Positions 57,000 through 64,000 of a stretch of 64,000 bases of DNA are shown piece by piece; the first letter of the stretch is position 1; each line of letters starts with the position of its first letter. The translations under genes and the position numbers were made by a program. The DNA is from Acidobacteriaceae bacterium (GTDB lineage: Bacteria; Acidobacteriota; Terriglobia; Terriglobales; Acidobacteriaceae): contig DASZBM010000010.1 of NCBI GenBank assembly GCA_035944135.1, forward strand, positions 620,001 through 684,000, in the 5' to 3' direction. The notes under the pieces were generated by a model. The model worked only from the letters and a program-made list of their open reading frames with translations, was not told the DNA's origin and ran no database searches.

Positions 57000-57040
57000 T
57001 GGTCGGGACGACTAAATTCGAACTAGCGACCTCACCCACC
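57000..57040 (-). repeat. Distal att-like repeat: copy of the tRNA-Pro 3' end
   Basis: These 41 bases match 63846-63886 at 40 positions (the only change is A for G at base 16). They cover the CCA, acceptor 3' strand, T-arm and variable region of tRNA-Pro, in the same orientation. The D-arm, anticodon arm and 5' acceptor strand are absent. This is the expected structure of an att site at the far end of an element integrated into a tRNA 3' end. Confidence 0.88.
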
Positions 57041-57061
57041 AATTGTGCGGATCGCGAAAGA

Positions 57062-57083
57062 TAAATGGTCGGCCCTACTAGAC
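57062..57083 (-). repeat. Degenerate second copy of the tRNA-Pro 3' terminus
   Basis: TAAATGGTCGG matches 63842-63852 exactly, including bases outside the tRNA, and the next 11 bases match at seven positions (ACTAGA is shared). It lies 22 bases inside the distal att-like repeat. It may mark an older or nested integration boundary. Confidence 0.45.
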
Positions 57084-57706
57084 GATTTCAGAACTTTGGA
57101 CTTCTCAGAGACTGATGAGTGAGGCTGCTGGAGATCAGGTGGGGCGTGCGACGAGTGTGGCGGGCCTGTACCGGAGGAATCGACTAACTGATCCAATTTG
57201 ATTGGTCGGCAAAGCAATTCAAGAAGCGCGTTCTCGTACCAGTCGTGGACGATCTCGTACCACAGCTCAATGAGTGCTAAGCCCTGTTCGCAATTGCTCA
57301 CACTCAAGTTCCGGTCTGCGCGTTATCCGGGAGCGACTCGGATCCCCCCATAAGACCAGAATGTCGAGATGGTATTCGCGAGCCGTCCGCCAAATGGCGC
57401 AGGCGGCTCCACGTGGCGTTGGGCGTCAAGACTTGGAACCGCAGCGTTAGAGCTTCGAGTTATGATCGGGCGAGCCTCGCCTGCAGACAATTCGAACAGC
57501 TTGCAGTGAAGCCTCCGGCTATCCGAACTGATGTGACCAACCTCGACTGGCGGAGCCATATTTTACGACACATCGGGAGCCAATTGGTGCCGGGAACGCC
57601 AGAGACAAATAGACGTCGCCCTTCTTTCCATGCGTCCCGCAGACGTGCGAAGGCGAACATCTAGCCGTTCGCTAGATCGATTGTATAGGTTTCCCGTCGC
57701 CCTTCT
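57084..57706. other. Islet left margin with no recognisable gene
   Basis: No reading frame here looks like a protein family member, and no integrase motif (the tyrosine-recombinase R..H.R..Y set) is visible in the short frames. An imperfect hairpin with arms AGCCG and CGGCT occurs near 57385-57414. The stretch may hold decayed remains of the integration module. Confidence 0.5.
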
Positions 57707-58600
57707 TCAGCGCTGGCGCGCGAGTATGAGCTGTAGTTCCTCATTCAGTGCACGGCTGATTTCCTGAGCGCCGGCGGGCGTCAGGTGCGCGTCGTCGATG
57801 TAGTTATCCGGATTTTTTCGGAACTCGTCATATTTGTTGCTGTTGAAATCGATAAGAGCCTCTCCCGGGCGGATAGGGTTTACTCGCAACCTGTAACTCT
57901 GGAGAAAACCGCGTCGGGCCTCGAGGATGTTCGCACGGACGGGCGGTACCACAAAAACTATCTTGATTTCATGCGAGCGAAGCTCGCTCAGCAAAGCGTC
58001 ATAATCACGTATCCCTTCGGGATCCACCGGCCACACAGGAGGGAGCCAGTCCGCAAGCATTTTTTTAGCTTCAATCACCCTGTCGCCGTTCGGAAAATAC
58101 TCAGGCCCTTCACGAGAAAGCAGATCAAATTCCTTGCGAAATTCCTCACGCAGAATCGTCACCGAGCCTAGCGCCTCCGCCTTGCTTGGCGTGCCCATGC
58201 CTTTCTCCTTGATGTCGTGATCGATAGTCATTTCAGGGGCGAAGACACATAATGCAATGAGAAAATGCCCCGCAGGGAGAGCCTGGTCTATAAGTAGCTT
58301 TTCTTCGGTTGCGTTGCCGCCCGCGATTGATTCGTTATAGATTCGAAAATTTTGAATCGCACTTACGTCCCAATTTGCCGACATTGAAGAACCTATCAGC
58401 AATCCATTAAAGTTCTCGGGCACATACCGCTCGTTAAGCAGGTATTTTGCGGTGCGTTCGTTGTTATACACCCTCAACTGCCTACCCTGAGGGTTGCGAA
58501 ACACACCAAATATATCGATGGCGAAGCTACTCGCACCGACGACCAGAATCAACGTAACGGTAAAAAACAATGTCAGGTAGAACCAGTGGCGGTAGGTCAT
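57707..58600 (-). CDS. Membrane-anchored SGNH-like protein, partner of the MBOAT acyltransferase
   Basis: The 297-residue protein has one N-terminal membrane helix (about 7-30) and an exported domain. GLLIGSSMSANWD (Gly70-Ser71-Ser72) matches the GxS block of SGNH/DltD/AlgJ-like proteins, and DDAHLTPAGAQE (Asp269, His272) supplies the C-terminal DxxH pair. SGNH proteins beside AlgI-type MBOATs move or remove acyl groups on extracellular polymers, as AlgX/AlgJ do for alginate. It starts 9 bases after the MBOAT stop, so they are co-translated. Family matching is by motif only, and an acyl-transfer role is inferred from the partner. Confidence 0.7.
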   Translation of the reverse strand: MTYRHWFYLTLFFTVTLILVVGASSFAIDIFGVFRNPQGRQLRVYNNERTAKYLLNERYVPENFNGLLIGSSMSANWDVSAIQNFRIYNESIAGGNATEEKLLIDQALPAGHFLIALCVFAPEMTIDHDIKEKGMGTPSKAEALGSVTILREEFRKEFDLLSREGPEYFPNGDRVIEAKKMLADWLPPVWPVDPEGIRDYDALLSELRSHEIKIVFVVPPVRANILEARRGFLQSYRLRVNPIRPGEALIDFNSNKYDEFRKNPDNYIDDAHLTPAGAQEISRALNEELQLILARQR

Positions 58601-58609
58601 AGGGAAATC

Positions 58610-60031
58610 CTAGAACCGAAAATAGATGAAGCTTTGTGAGATATGGGAATTCATAAAAATGAGAGCTACAAGAAATATTCCGGCGACAGAAAGGGCATCA
58701 CGGTAGCCGGGCTTGAGTTCGCGGGCGATTTGATCAGATCCGCGACCGTAGAACGCCACGATTACACCTAGCAGCAGCGGGACGCCGAAGGTTGTCATAC
58801 TGAAGCTCCTTCGGGTCATCGCAAGGTGCTCCAATGCGAGGGGTTGATGATAGTTGAACAGCGCGTTAATGAAGTTGGCCGCATCCGGGATGGTATTTGA
58901 TCGGAAGAAGATGAACGCGATATCGACAAAAACAAGAGTTAAGCCCCAGGAAAGAGCCCAGTGGAGTTTTGGCAATTTCTTCTTGCGCCAGTATTGATTG
59001 ATTGCGAGCGCCACCCCATGTAGGGCGCCAAATACTATGAATGTCCAGTTCGGACCGTGCCACAAGCCCGCTATTGTCATGGCAAGTATAGTTGCCACCG
59101 CAGCAGTGCGGAGAGTGATCCGACTGAATGATTTGAGGATCGGTGTATACATGTAGGAGGTGATGAAGTTCGATAGTGTGATGTGCCAGCGCTCCCAGAA
59201 TTCGATGATCGACTTCGATCGCAGTGGCGCGTCGAAGTTTCGCGGGATTTCGATCCCGAGCATCATTGCCGAACCCCTAGCCATGTCGGTGTATCCGCTA
59301 AAGTCGAAGTAAATCTGTAAGGTGAAGGCGAGGCTGTAGGTCCATGCTTCAATCCCGGACAATCTCCCGGTTACATTGAAGCCGGAGTCGGCGATAGCTC
59401 CAAAGCAAAAAGCGAAGACTGTCTTCTTGAATGCTCCCATTGCGAAGAGGTAAAGGCCGCGCGAGAGTAGCTCGTAATAGTCGCCGGGCGGGTGACCGAA
59501 GTTCCCAAATTGACCCACCATTCGCTTTGCCTTCGCGATTGGACCGGAGATCACGTAGGGAAAGAACGAGACGAAGGTGGCATGATCGAGCAGATTAAGC
59601 GCAGGGACCAATTCGTCAGAGCAATCGACAAGGTACATGATTTGCGCGAGCGTGAAGAAGCTGATTCCAAGCGGGAATGCAAGATTAGGAAGGACGTGAT
59701 GCGATCCGAAGTAAGGGATAACTCCGAGAAAGAAATTGAAATACTTGAAGGAACAGAGAAATGCCACGTTTAGGATGATTCCAAGTCGTAGCCAATACCC
59801 GCGAACGTGCTGCGGTGCCCTTCTCATGAAATTCGCCACTGCCCAGTTCGCCAGGATCGACGCTGCAAGGAAGATCAGATTGCTAGGCTTCCCCCAAGCG
59901 TAGAACAGCAAGGATGCGGCTAATATACATAGCTGCGCAGCGAGAGGGCCGAAGGCTCTGCGAAGGAAGACGCATAGCAACACCGTGGCGGGCAGGAAGC
60001 TCGCGATATAGACAAATGAATTGAAGAGCAC
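58610..60031 (-). CDS. MBOAT O-acyltransferase (AlgI/DltB-like)
   Basis: The 473-residue protein has about ten to twelve membrane segments and the AlgI hallmarks YFDFSGYTDMARGSAMMLGI, FWERWHITLSNFI (His283) and GLWHGPNWTFIVFGALHG (His325, the invariant MBOAT His). Members carry acyl groups across or at the inner membrane onto extracellular polysaccharide (AlgI) or onto lipoteichoic acid through a carrier protein (DltB). An ACP gene upstream in the same cluster makes the DltB-like, carrier-protein-fed mode attractive. The length fits AlgI-type proteins. There is a 236-base gap to the ACP stop, mostly filled by a small coupled ORF. Confidence 0.9.
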   Translation of the reverse strand: MLFNSFVYIASFLPATVLLCVFLRRAFGPLAAQLCILAASLLFYAWGKPSNLIFLAASILANWAVANFMRRAPQHVRGYWLRLGIILNVAFLCSFKYFNFFLGVIPYFGSHHVLPNLAFPLGISFFTLAQIMYLVDCSDELVPALNLLDHATFVSFFPYVISGPIAKAKRMVGQFGNFGHPPGDYYELLSRGLYLFAMGAFKKTVFAFCFGAIADSGFNVTGRLSGIEAWTYSLAFTLQIYFDFSGYTDMARGSAMMLGIEIPRNFDAPLRSKSIIEFWERWHITLSNFITSYMYTPILKSFSRITLRTAAVATILAMTIAGLWHGPNWTFIVFGALHGVALAINQYWRKKKLPKLHWALSWGLTLVFVDIAFIFFRSNTIPDAANFINALFNYHQPLALEHLAMTRRSFSMTTFGVPLLLGVIVAFYGRGSDQIARELKPGYRDALSVAGIFLVALIFMNSHISQSFIYFRF

Positions 60032-60105
60032 TTATCGAACCTTTCCGCAAACCATTGGGCTAACAACGCAATCTGGCTTTCGGACCTCCGCGCGCGGAGT
60101 GATTG

Positions 60106-60270
60106 TCAAGATAAGCAAGGATCGCGATAGCCCAGATAGGCCGGGATGATCTCCACTTCCAGATACCTACGCATGCCATTCTTAGACGACCGGCGAGGCA
60201 GTCTCAATGTCACTTCGGGTACTGCTGAAGGTAATGCAGACAGTGGCACAAGGGTAACGTGCAGCGTCAT
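60106..60270 (-). CDS. Small ORF coupled to the ACP gene
   Basis: A 54-residue frame starts at an ATG that overlaps the ACP stop as ATGA (60267-60270) and fills most of the gap to the MBOAT gene. The product (MTLHVTLVPLSALP at its start, IIPAYLGYRDPCLS at its end) has no recognised domain and no clear membrane helix. The coupling is the only support. It may be a decayed gene or a chance frame. Confidence 0.3.
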   Translation of the reverse strand: MTLHVTLVPLSALPSAVPEVTLRLPRRSSKNGMRRYLEVEIIPAYLGYRDPCLS

Positions 60271-60509
60271 TTTGCCGAGAGCTTTGTTTTGATAAGGTCG
60301 ATCATGTCGCCCACATTCTTCAGTTCCTGTAGCTCGCCCAAAGCAAATTTTATACCGTAACGCCGCTCGATCGCCATCACAAGGTTGATATGCGATAGCG
60401 AATCCCAATCCTCGACGTTGCTCGCGTTCGACTCACGTGTCAGTACGAGATTGGGCTGATCGAGGATGTCACGAAAAATCGATTGCAGTTCTTCAAGAAT
60501 GCTATCCAC
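60267..60509 (-). CDS. Acyl carrier protein
   Basis: A GTG start at 60509 has GGAG about 7 bases upstream and overlaps the end of the FkbH-like gene by 8 bases. The 80-residue product has the size and four-helix pattern of an ACP and the phosphopantetheine motif DWDSLSH with Ser37. It should carry a thioester-bound acyl group. Its coupling to an FkbH-like protein makes a glyceryl or related hydroxyacyl group from central metabolism the most likely cargo. The longer frame that begins at 60650 lies inside the FkbH-like gene and is not believed. Confidence 0.88.
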   Translation of the reverse strand: MDSILEELQSIFRDILDQPNLVLTRESNASNVEDWDSLSHINLVMAIERRYGIKFALGELQELKNVGDMIDLIKTKLSAK

Positions 60510-62331
60510 GTACGGTCTCCAGAACTTTGATGTGTCGGTTGCGCGGGGTGTAGTCAGAAATGTCGAGGCTCCAAATGGAGGCTTTGGTTTCGGGGTCGAC
60601 GGAGACCGGACGAAATCCCAGCTTCTCATAGTGGTCCGCGACCATGCCATTTTTCTTTGTCGGAAGATAATACCCTTGAATCACGCGAACGCCCGCTTCG
60701 AAAGCATTTTGCACGATCGCATCAAGCATAGCGAGTTCCATATCACGCTTCAGGACGCGGCAGCTCATCAGCCAAAGATCGAGATGAAGCAGGTGGTACT
60801 CCCGCCGGCCGAGGATCACCGAGACCAGGCCATTGTCGCCAAAGCGATCGCTTAACTTGCCATAAATACCGATGTATTCGCCGTTGCGGGAAATGCCTTC
60901 CATCTCGGCTACGGTATATCGACGGGTTGTCAGGTTGAACTGATTTGCCTTATTCGTGAGTTGAACAATGCGATCGAGGTAGAGCGAGTTGAAACGCTCG
61001 ATCTCGGCAGTCATCTCGAGGGAGTCGAGATATTCGCCGTAGTTGGCAAACTTTGATTCCATCTGGCTGCGGGCGGCGTTGGCCTGATATAGAGCGGCGC
61101 GTGAGAGGTCCTCCTGTGACATCGAAACCGGTTCGAAGTAGCGGCCTTCGTCGAGGAGAGTCGCAAACCGGGTAACGTCGCTGCCAACATCGGGCACGGC
61201 AATCTCCGGGATTTGGGCTTCGACGATGGCGCGTTCGGCCGGATTATCATCCACGAAAACGAAGCTATCCACGCCGAGATTCAATTCCTTCGCGATCGCG
61301 AGGATGTTTTCGGATTTCGGTTCCCAATTTGCCTTGAAGCTGGAGAAGTGCTCGAGCTTCAGCACCGAATCGGGATGCTCGAACCCTTGCTTAGCGATCT
61401 TCTCGTCATTCTTTGAGCAGACTGCGAGCAGAATACCTCGCCGCTGCAGCGATAAGCAGTACTCCTGAAAAGCGGTGTAGGCTTCTGCCACTGGAGTTTC
61501 GCGGCCGATTTGTAAGTTGTCTATGCCATCGTCGCCAATCACACCGCCCCACAAGGTGTTGTCAAGGTCGAGTACGAGCACTTTCCGGCTTTTTCCGTAG
61601 ATTCCTCGAACCATCGATGCAATGGAACGCGCCATAGCCAGACTGGCTTCGCTGGTAACAAGAATTTTGTAGCTGAAGTAACGGGTCCAATCAAACCATT
61701 GATTCAGCCCAATTCTTGATGAGAGCCTATGGATATCGTGCAGAAGCAAACGCGGATCAGCTTCTGCAGCCCGCGCAAATGCGGCGTTCATCTCTAGAAA
61801 AAACCGGGTCGCACCCCCGTTCGAAGAAGAATCCATGTTCCCGAAGGTTGCATAGGGCGGTAGCTCGAAGTTGTTCTGGATGATCTGAGCGGAGACGTTC
61901 TGCTCGATCGATTGCCAAATCTGCTGATAGCGCCAAAGTTCAGCATCGACGCAGGCCTGTCGGTCGGCTGCGGTAGAGTTCGCAGGGGGTACCGTTCGAA
62001 CATTCAGGTAAGAAGTGTGAAGGTAAACGATGTCAGGCGCAAATGAGATTAGGTCCGCTGGATCCACCACTGTGTCTTCGTAAAACCTGCCGTACTCGGA
62101 CTGGTGGAACTCGGGCTTGAATCCAGAAGCCAAGAGTAGAATTTCCAGAAGGTCAACAACCTCGTTGGTTGTAGAGCCGCCGAGTACGGCAATCCGAACT
62201 GGCTGGAGGTTCGCCGCTGCACCAAATTGGCGGCGCAGGCTCTTACGCTTGAGCAGAAGATCGACGGCGCTGAGTTGATCAATACCCATGAACAGACGAT
62301 AGACCGCCTCTTTCCGAAAATACGATACCAC
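60502..62331 (-). CDS. FkbH-like HAD-IIIC protein (acyl-ACP loading)
   Basis: The 609-residue protein has three parts. Residues about 45-225 form an SGNH-like domain (VLGGSTTNE, with HDIH at 198-201). Residues about 245-400 are the HAD domain with VLDLDNTLWGG (Asp255, Asp257, Thr259), VCSKNDE and FVDDNPAERA. Residues about 440-600 are a GNAT-like domain. Known FkbH-type proteins take 1,3-bisphosphoglycerate, remove a phosphate and load the glyceryl group onto an ACP, and an ACP gene overlaps this stop. GTG at 62331 or ATG at 62289 could be the start; neither has a clear ribosome-binding site. Confidence 0.85.
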   Translation of the reverse strand: MVSYFRKEAVYRLFMGIDQLSAVDLLLKRKSLRRQFGAAANLQPVRIAVLGGSTTNEVVDLLEILLLASGFKPEFHQSEYGRFYEDTVVDPADLISFAPDIVYLHTSYLNVRTVPPANSTAADRQACVDAELWRYQQIWQSIEQNVSAQIIQNNFELPPYATFGNMDSSSNGGATRFFLEMNAAFARAAEADPRLLLHDIHRLSSRIGLNQWFDWTRYFSYKILVTSEASLAMARSIASMVRGIYGKSRKVLVLDLDNTLWGGVIGDDGIDNLQIGRETPVAEAYTAFQEYCLSLQRRGILLAVCSKNDEKIAKQGFEHPDSVLKLEHFSSFKANWEPKSENILAIAKELNLGVDSFVFVDDNPAERAIVEAQIPEIAVPDVGSDVTRFATLLDEGRYFEPVSMSQEDLSRAALYQANAARSQMESKFANYGEYLDSLEMTAEIERFNSLYLDRIVQLTNKANQFNLTTRRYTVAEMEGISRNGEYIGIYGKLSDRFGDNGLVSVILGRREYHLLHLDLWLMSCRVLKRDMELAMLDAIVQNAFEAGVRVIQGYYLPTKKNGMVADHYEKLGFRPVSVDPETKASIWSLDISDYTPRNRHIKVLETVRG

Positions 62332-62789
62332 CTATTGGCAAGGCCATGCTTCTCCACACGTCTTGCGCTGAGGACGGATCGTTTCAGGTCGGCAGAATCG
62401 ACAGGCGCTGTATCTTGGGACCAGTTTACAGAATCCCTCCCGCTCTAAGCCTGAGACGCTGACGTGGAGGTGGTGGGTACCCACCCATGCATTTGTCCGA
62501 TCATGCCCCGCCGTGTTTCTCTTAGCATCTCCAGTAAACAACTAAAGTTCGACCGTAGTATGGTTACCTACCGATGTCTTTCGCGCGCCTGGGCACCGAC
62601 TTTCCTTGCTGTCTCGCGGACATTCTCTTTCACCGGCAAACCTTGCCCACGCCGCGTTTTCGGTTTGCTTGCCCTCGGTGATGTCCTGGCTCACTCCAAG
62701 CGCGAAGGAGAGCCGCTAAGTTGTGAGGGAATTTGGTGGCGCTGAACCCTGTCGAACGAGTTCATGTATGCATATAAGAGGAGATTCTG
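62332..62789. other. Gap upstream of the FkbH-like gene, with a 14-bp palindrome
   Basis: No convincing gene is seen. GGTGGGTACCCACC (62472-62485) is a perfect 14-bp palindrome about 140 bases upstream of the FkbH-like start and is a candidate operator. CATATAAG near 62771 could be the -10 of the small plus-strand ORF that follows. Confidence 0.4.
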
Positions 62790-62945
62790 ATGGCTGAACG
62801 AATTGCGAGTTGCATGAACACCCTCGCGTTCAACTTGGCTCTCAATCTCTTAACCCGAGCGGGAATGGCGAGGTTTCGACTTGGAAAGCTCCGCAAAGAA
62901 CAATCCGGACAGCTACCGCCGCGGTGTTCAGCACCGCGAGGATGA
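62790..62945 (+). CDS. Candidate 51-residue protein
   Basis: An ATG at 62790 has a strong AGAGGAG (62778-62784) at good spacing. The frame runs 51 codons to TGA, giving a short hydrophobic-then-basic product (MAERIASCMNTLAFNLALNL, then a basic tail). It is the only plus-strand candidate in the islet and is convergent with the VOC gene (8 bases between the stops). No family is recognised. The ribosome-binding site is the main support. Confidence 0.3.
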   Translation: MAERIASCMNTLAFNLALNLLTRAGMARFRLGKLRKEQSGQLPPRCSAPRG

Positions 62946-62953
62946 GAGCGAGG

Positions 62954-63403
62954 TTAGGCGAGGCCAGGTGGGCAGAGGTCACCCTCGCTGCTGCGTTCGA
63001 CAAGTTCGATCGGCAGTAGATCATCGCCAATCAGCCAGCAGATCCTGCGGCCGGCGAATGCCAATCCTGGCTTTGGTTCCGAAATCAGGCGCATTCCGGC
63101 CTCCTCAAGCTGGGAAATAGCTTCTTCGAGTGGCCCTGCGATGAAGCAAAGATGGTTGAGGCCGCTTCCGCGCTTGACCGCATTGGCGAGCTTGCTCTCG
63201 GGACCGTCGGGCGCGACCAATTCAAGGTAGGAGCAGTCTCCGCGCAGCTTCAAGAACTGAACCAAGGCTGTCTGCAGCGGGTCGTGGATGATAGGGGTCA
63301 CGAGTTCGTAGCCGTAGCGGCTGACATAGCTTGCTGCGATGGGACCGATGCTGGCCGCGGCATAGCCGATGTGGTGAAGTTGTAGCGCGGTACCTGAGCT
63401 CAT
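62954..63403 (-). CDS. VOC-superfamily metalloprotein (epimerase/glyoxalase-like)
   Basis: The ATG at 63403 gives 149 residues; the frame is open to 63475 without better support. Two paired beta-alpha-beta-beta-beta units carry a full set of metal ligands: His11 (LHHIGYA), Glu61 (YLELVAP), His84 (LNHLCFIA) and Glu133 (PIELVE). The pattern is closest to methylmalonyl-CoA epimerase-type VOC proteins. In this cluster it could epimerise or rearrange the acyl unit before or after loading on the ACP. It lies 622 bases upstream of the FkbH-like gene on the same strand, so an operon is possible but unproven. Confidence 0.82.
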   Translation of the reverse strand: MSSGTALQLHHIGYAAASIGPIAASYVSRYGYELVTPIIHDPLQTALVQFLKLRGDCSYLELVAPDGPESKLANAVKRGSGLNHLCFIAGPLEEAISQLEEAGMRLISEPKPGLAFAGRRICWLIGDDLLPIELVERSSEGDLCPPGLA

Positions 63404-63845
63404 GGGCCATCCAAATGATTCGAGAAGTCTACCAGCTCGTTGTAATCTGTGACCTGGTCCAACAAGTTTGTGCAATGGACGGCGTTGCCCTTTTTCTTCG
63501 CGTGAAATAGGACGCTATCTAGACACAGGGCTTAGTAGTTCACCGTTCTGGTGGAAGGGATTCCTGAAAAGACATGATGTGTGTGTCGCGGGGCTGGAAG
63601 AGCACCGTGAATTTCGGGGCATTTTTATCCACAATAAATGGTGTTGCTCCGGAGCGCTGTCCTAGATATAGCGGCACTCATTCCGTATGTTACTAGCTCA
63701 TTTCAAAGAGACAGAGATTGCAACAGCGCGGCACACCGTCAGAGTGCAGAGCGTCTATCGTCAAAATCTCGATGACCTCATCCTGCCTCAGTGGGACGGG
63801 AATTCGTTTGCAGGAAGTGACGGCGGTTGGATCCCTACAGTTAAA
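63404..63845. other. Gap between the VOC gene and tRNA-Pro
   Basis: I see no gene with family resemblance and no recombinase remnant. The short frames here have no recognised motifs. The stretch should hold the promoter for the minus-strand islet genes, but no clear -35/-10 pair stands out. Confidence 0.5.
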
Positions 63846-63922
63846 TGGTCGGGACGACTAGATTCGAACTAGCGACCTCACCCACCCCAAGGGTGCGCTC
63901 TACCAGGCTGAGCCACGTCCCG
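63846..63922 (-). tRNA. tRNA-Pro (anticodon GGG)
   Basis: The minus strand folds as a complete tRNA with an encoded CCA. The acceptor arms are CGGGACG and CGTCCCG, the D-arm holds GGCTCAGCCTGGTAGAGC, and the anticodon stem CACCC/GGGTG encloses the loop TTGGGGT, which places GGG at positions 34-36. The T-arm is CTAGTTCGAATCTAG. It should read CCC and CCT proline codons. Its 3' end is repeated at 57000-57040, so it is the probable integration site of the islet. Confidence 0.95.
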
Positions 63923-64000
63923 ACCGTCACTGCATGCGCCGGCTCTTCAGCCCGCGCGGGGTACGTCCAGTCTACCACTGGACAGAAAAGTTAATTCGCC

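Larger units (their letters stand above)
57000..63886. mobile_element. tRNA-Pro-associated genomic islet (6.8 kb)
   Basis: The islet is bounded by an intact tRNA-Pro gene on the right and a 41-bp copy of its 3' end on the left, in direct orientation, 6,846 bases apart. Its main genes run on one strand and encode a self-contained acyl-transfer set unlike the glycan-uptake genes to the left. The MBOAT and SGNH genes are visibly more AT-rich than the flank (for example around 58610-58680). No integrase or transposase is visible, so it is either a trimmed island or one moved in trans. Confidence 0.75.

Noticed and set aside
56854-57042. 62-codon minus-strand frame starting MVGEVASSNLVVPT
   Set aside because: This is the translation of the tRNA-Pro 3' end copy, a well-known spurious protein type.
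57385-57414. REP-like hairpin
   Set aside because: The stem is imperfect with bulges, and I found no second copy in the window.
57084-57706. Integrase or transposase remnant near the islet's left end
   Set aside because: I looked for recombinase catalytic motifs in the short frames and saw none; the frames have no recognisable domain.
1-64000. CRISPR arrays, rRNA genes or phage structural genes
   Set aside because: No regularly spaced repeats, rRNA-like sequence or phage-type gene order was seen.

Overview
The window looks like chromosomal DNA of a soil Acidobacteriota, most likely class Terriglobia (the Granulicella/Terriglobus/Edaphobacter type). The grounds are four very large Oar-like TonB-dependent receptors with an N-terminal carboxypeptidase-regulatory-like domain and no SusD partner, a TPR/CRTAC1 gene pair, paired winged-helix/beta-propeller membrane regulators, and a high density of secreted glycosidases. 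This placement is inferred from gene content and was not tested with a marker gene.

Layout. 0-3.9 kb: the tail of an unknown gene, coupled to a multi-pass membrane protein, then a GH78 rhamnosidase that seems to lack an internal block. 4.0-10.9 kb (minus): a ROK sugar kinase, a two-domain mannose-6-phosphate isomerase and a DUF4185-like secreted protein in a tight operon, with a UPF0182 membrane protein downstream. 11.1-21.3 kb (plus): receptor 1, a RhaT-type sugar/proton symporter, a secreted esterase, a Tat-exported six-hairpin glycosidase candidate, a DeoR regulator and a secreted beta-helix protein. 21.4-32.0 kb: a GH30-GH3 operon diverges from receptor 2 and its TPR and CRTAC1 followers; the shared control region has two near-identical palindromes around the receptor promoter. 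32.2-36.6 kb (minus): two tandem winged-helix/TM/beta-propeller one-component regulators, divergent from receptor 3. 36.9-47.0 kb (plus): receptor 3, a GH13 amylase, a GH31 alpha-glucosidase and a GH-D-like glycosidase, closed by a strong terminator; this reads as an alpha-glucan locus. 47.3-49.2 kb (minus): LacI regulator and NagB. 49.6-56.9 kb (plus): receptor 4, a GH105 unsaturated uronyl hydrolase, an unknown secreted toroid-like protein and an ExuT-type MFS carrier; this reads as a pectin or other uronate-glycan locus.

57.0-63.9 kb: a 6.8 kb islet on the 3' side of a tRNA-Pro(GGG) gene, closed by a 41-bp copy (40/41) of the tRNA 3' end. Its main genes all lie on the minus strand: a VOC metalloprotein, an FkbH-like HAD protein, an acyl carrier protein, a small coupled ORF, an AlgI-like MBOAT acyltransferase and an SGNH-like membrane-anchored protein. 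No integrase is visible. The gene set suggests a carrier-protein-dependent acylation (possibly glyceroylation) of a cell-surface molecule, and it is the best candidate for an undescribed system here.

Together the window is a run of glycan-capture modules (receptor, secreted hydrolases, inner-membrane carrier, regulator) followed by one horizontally acquired surface-modification islet.
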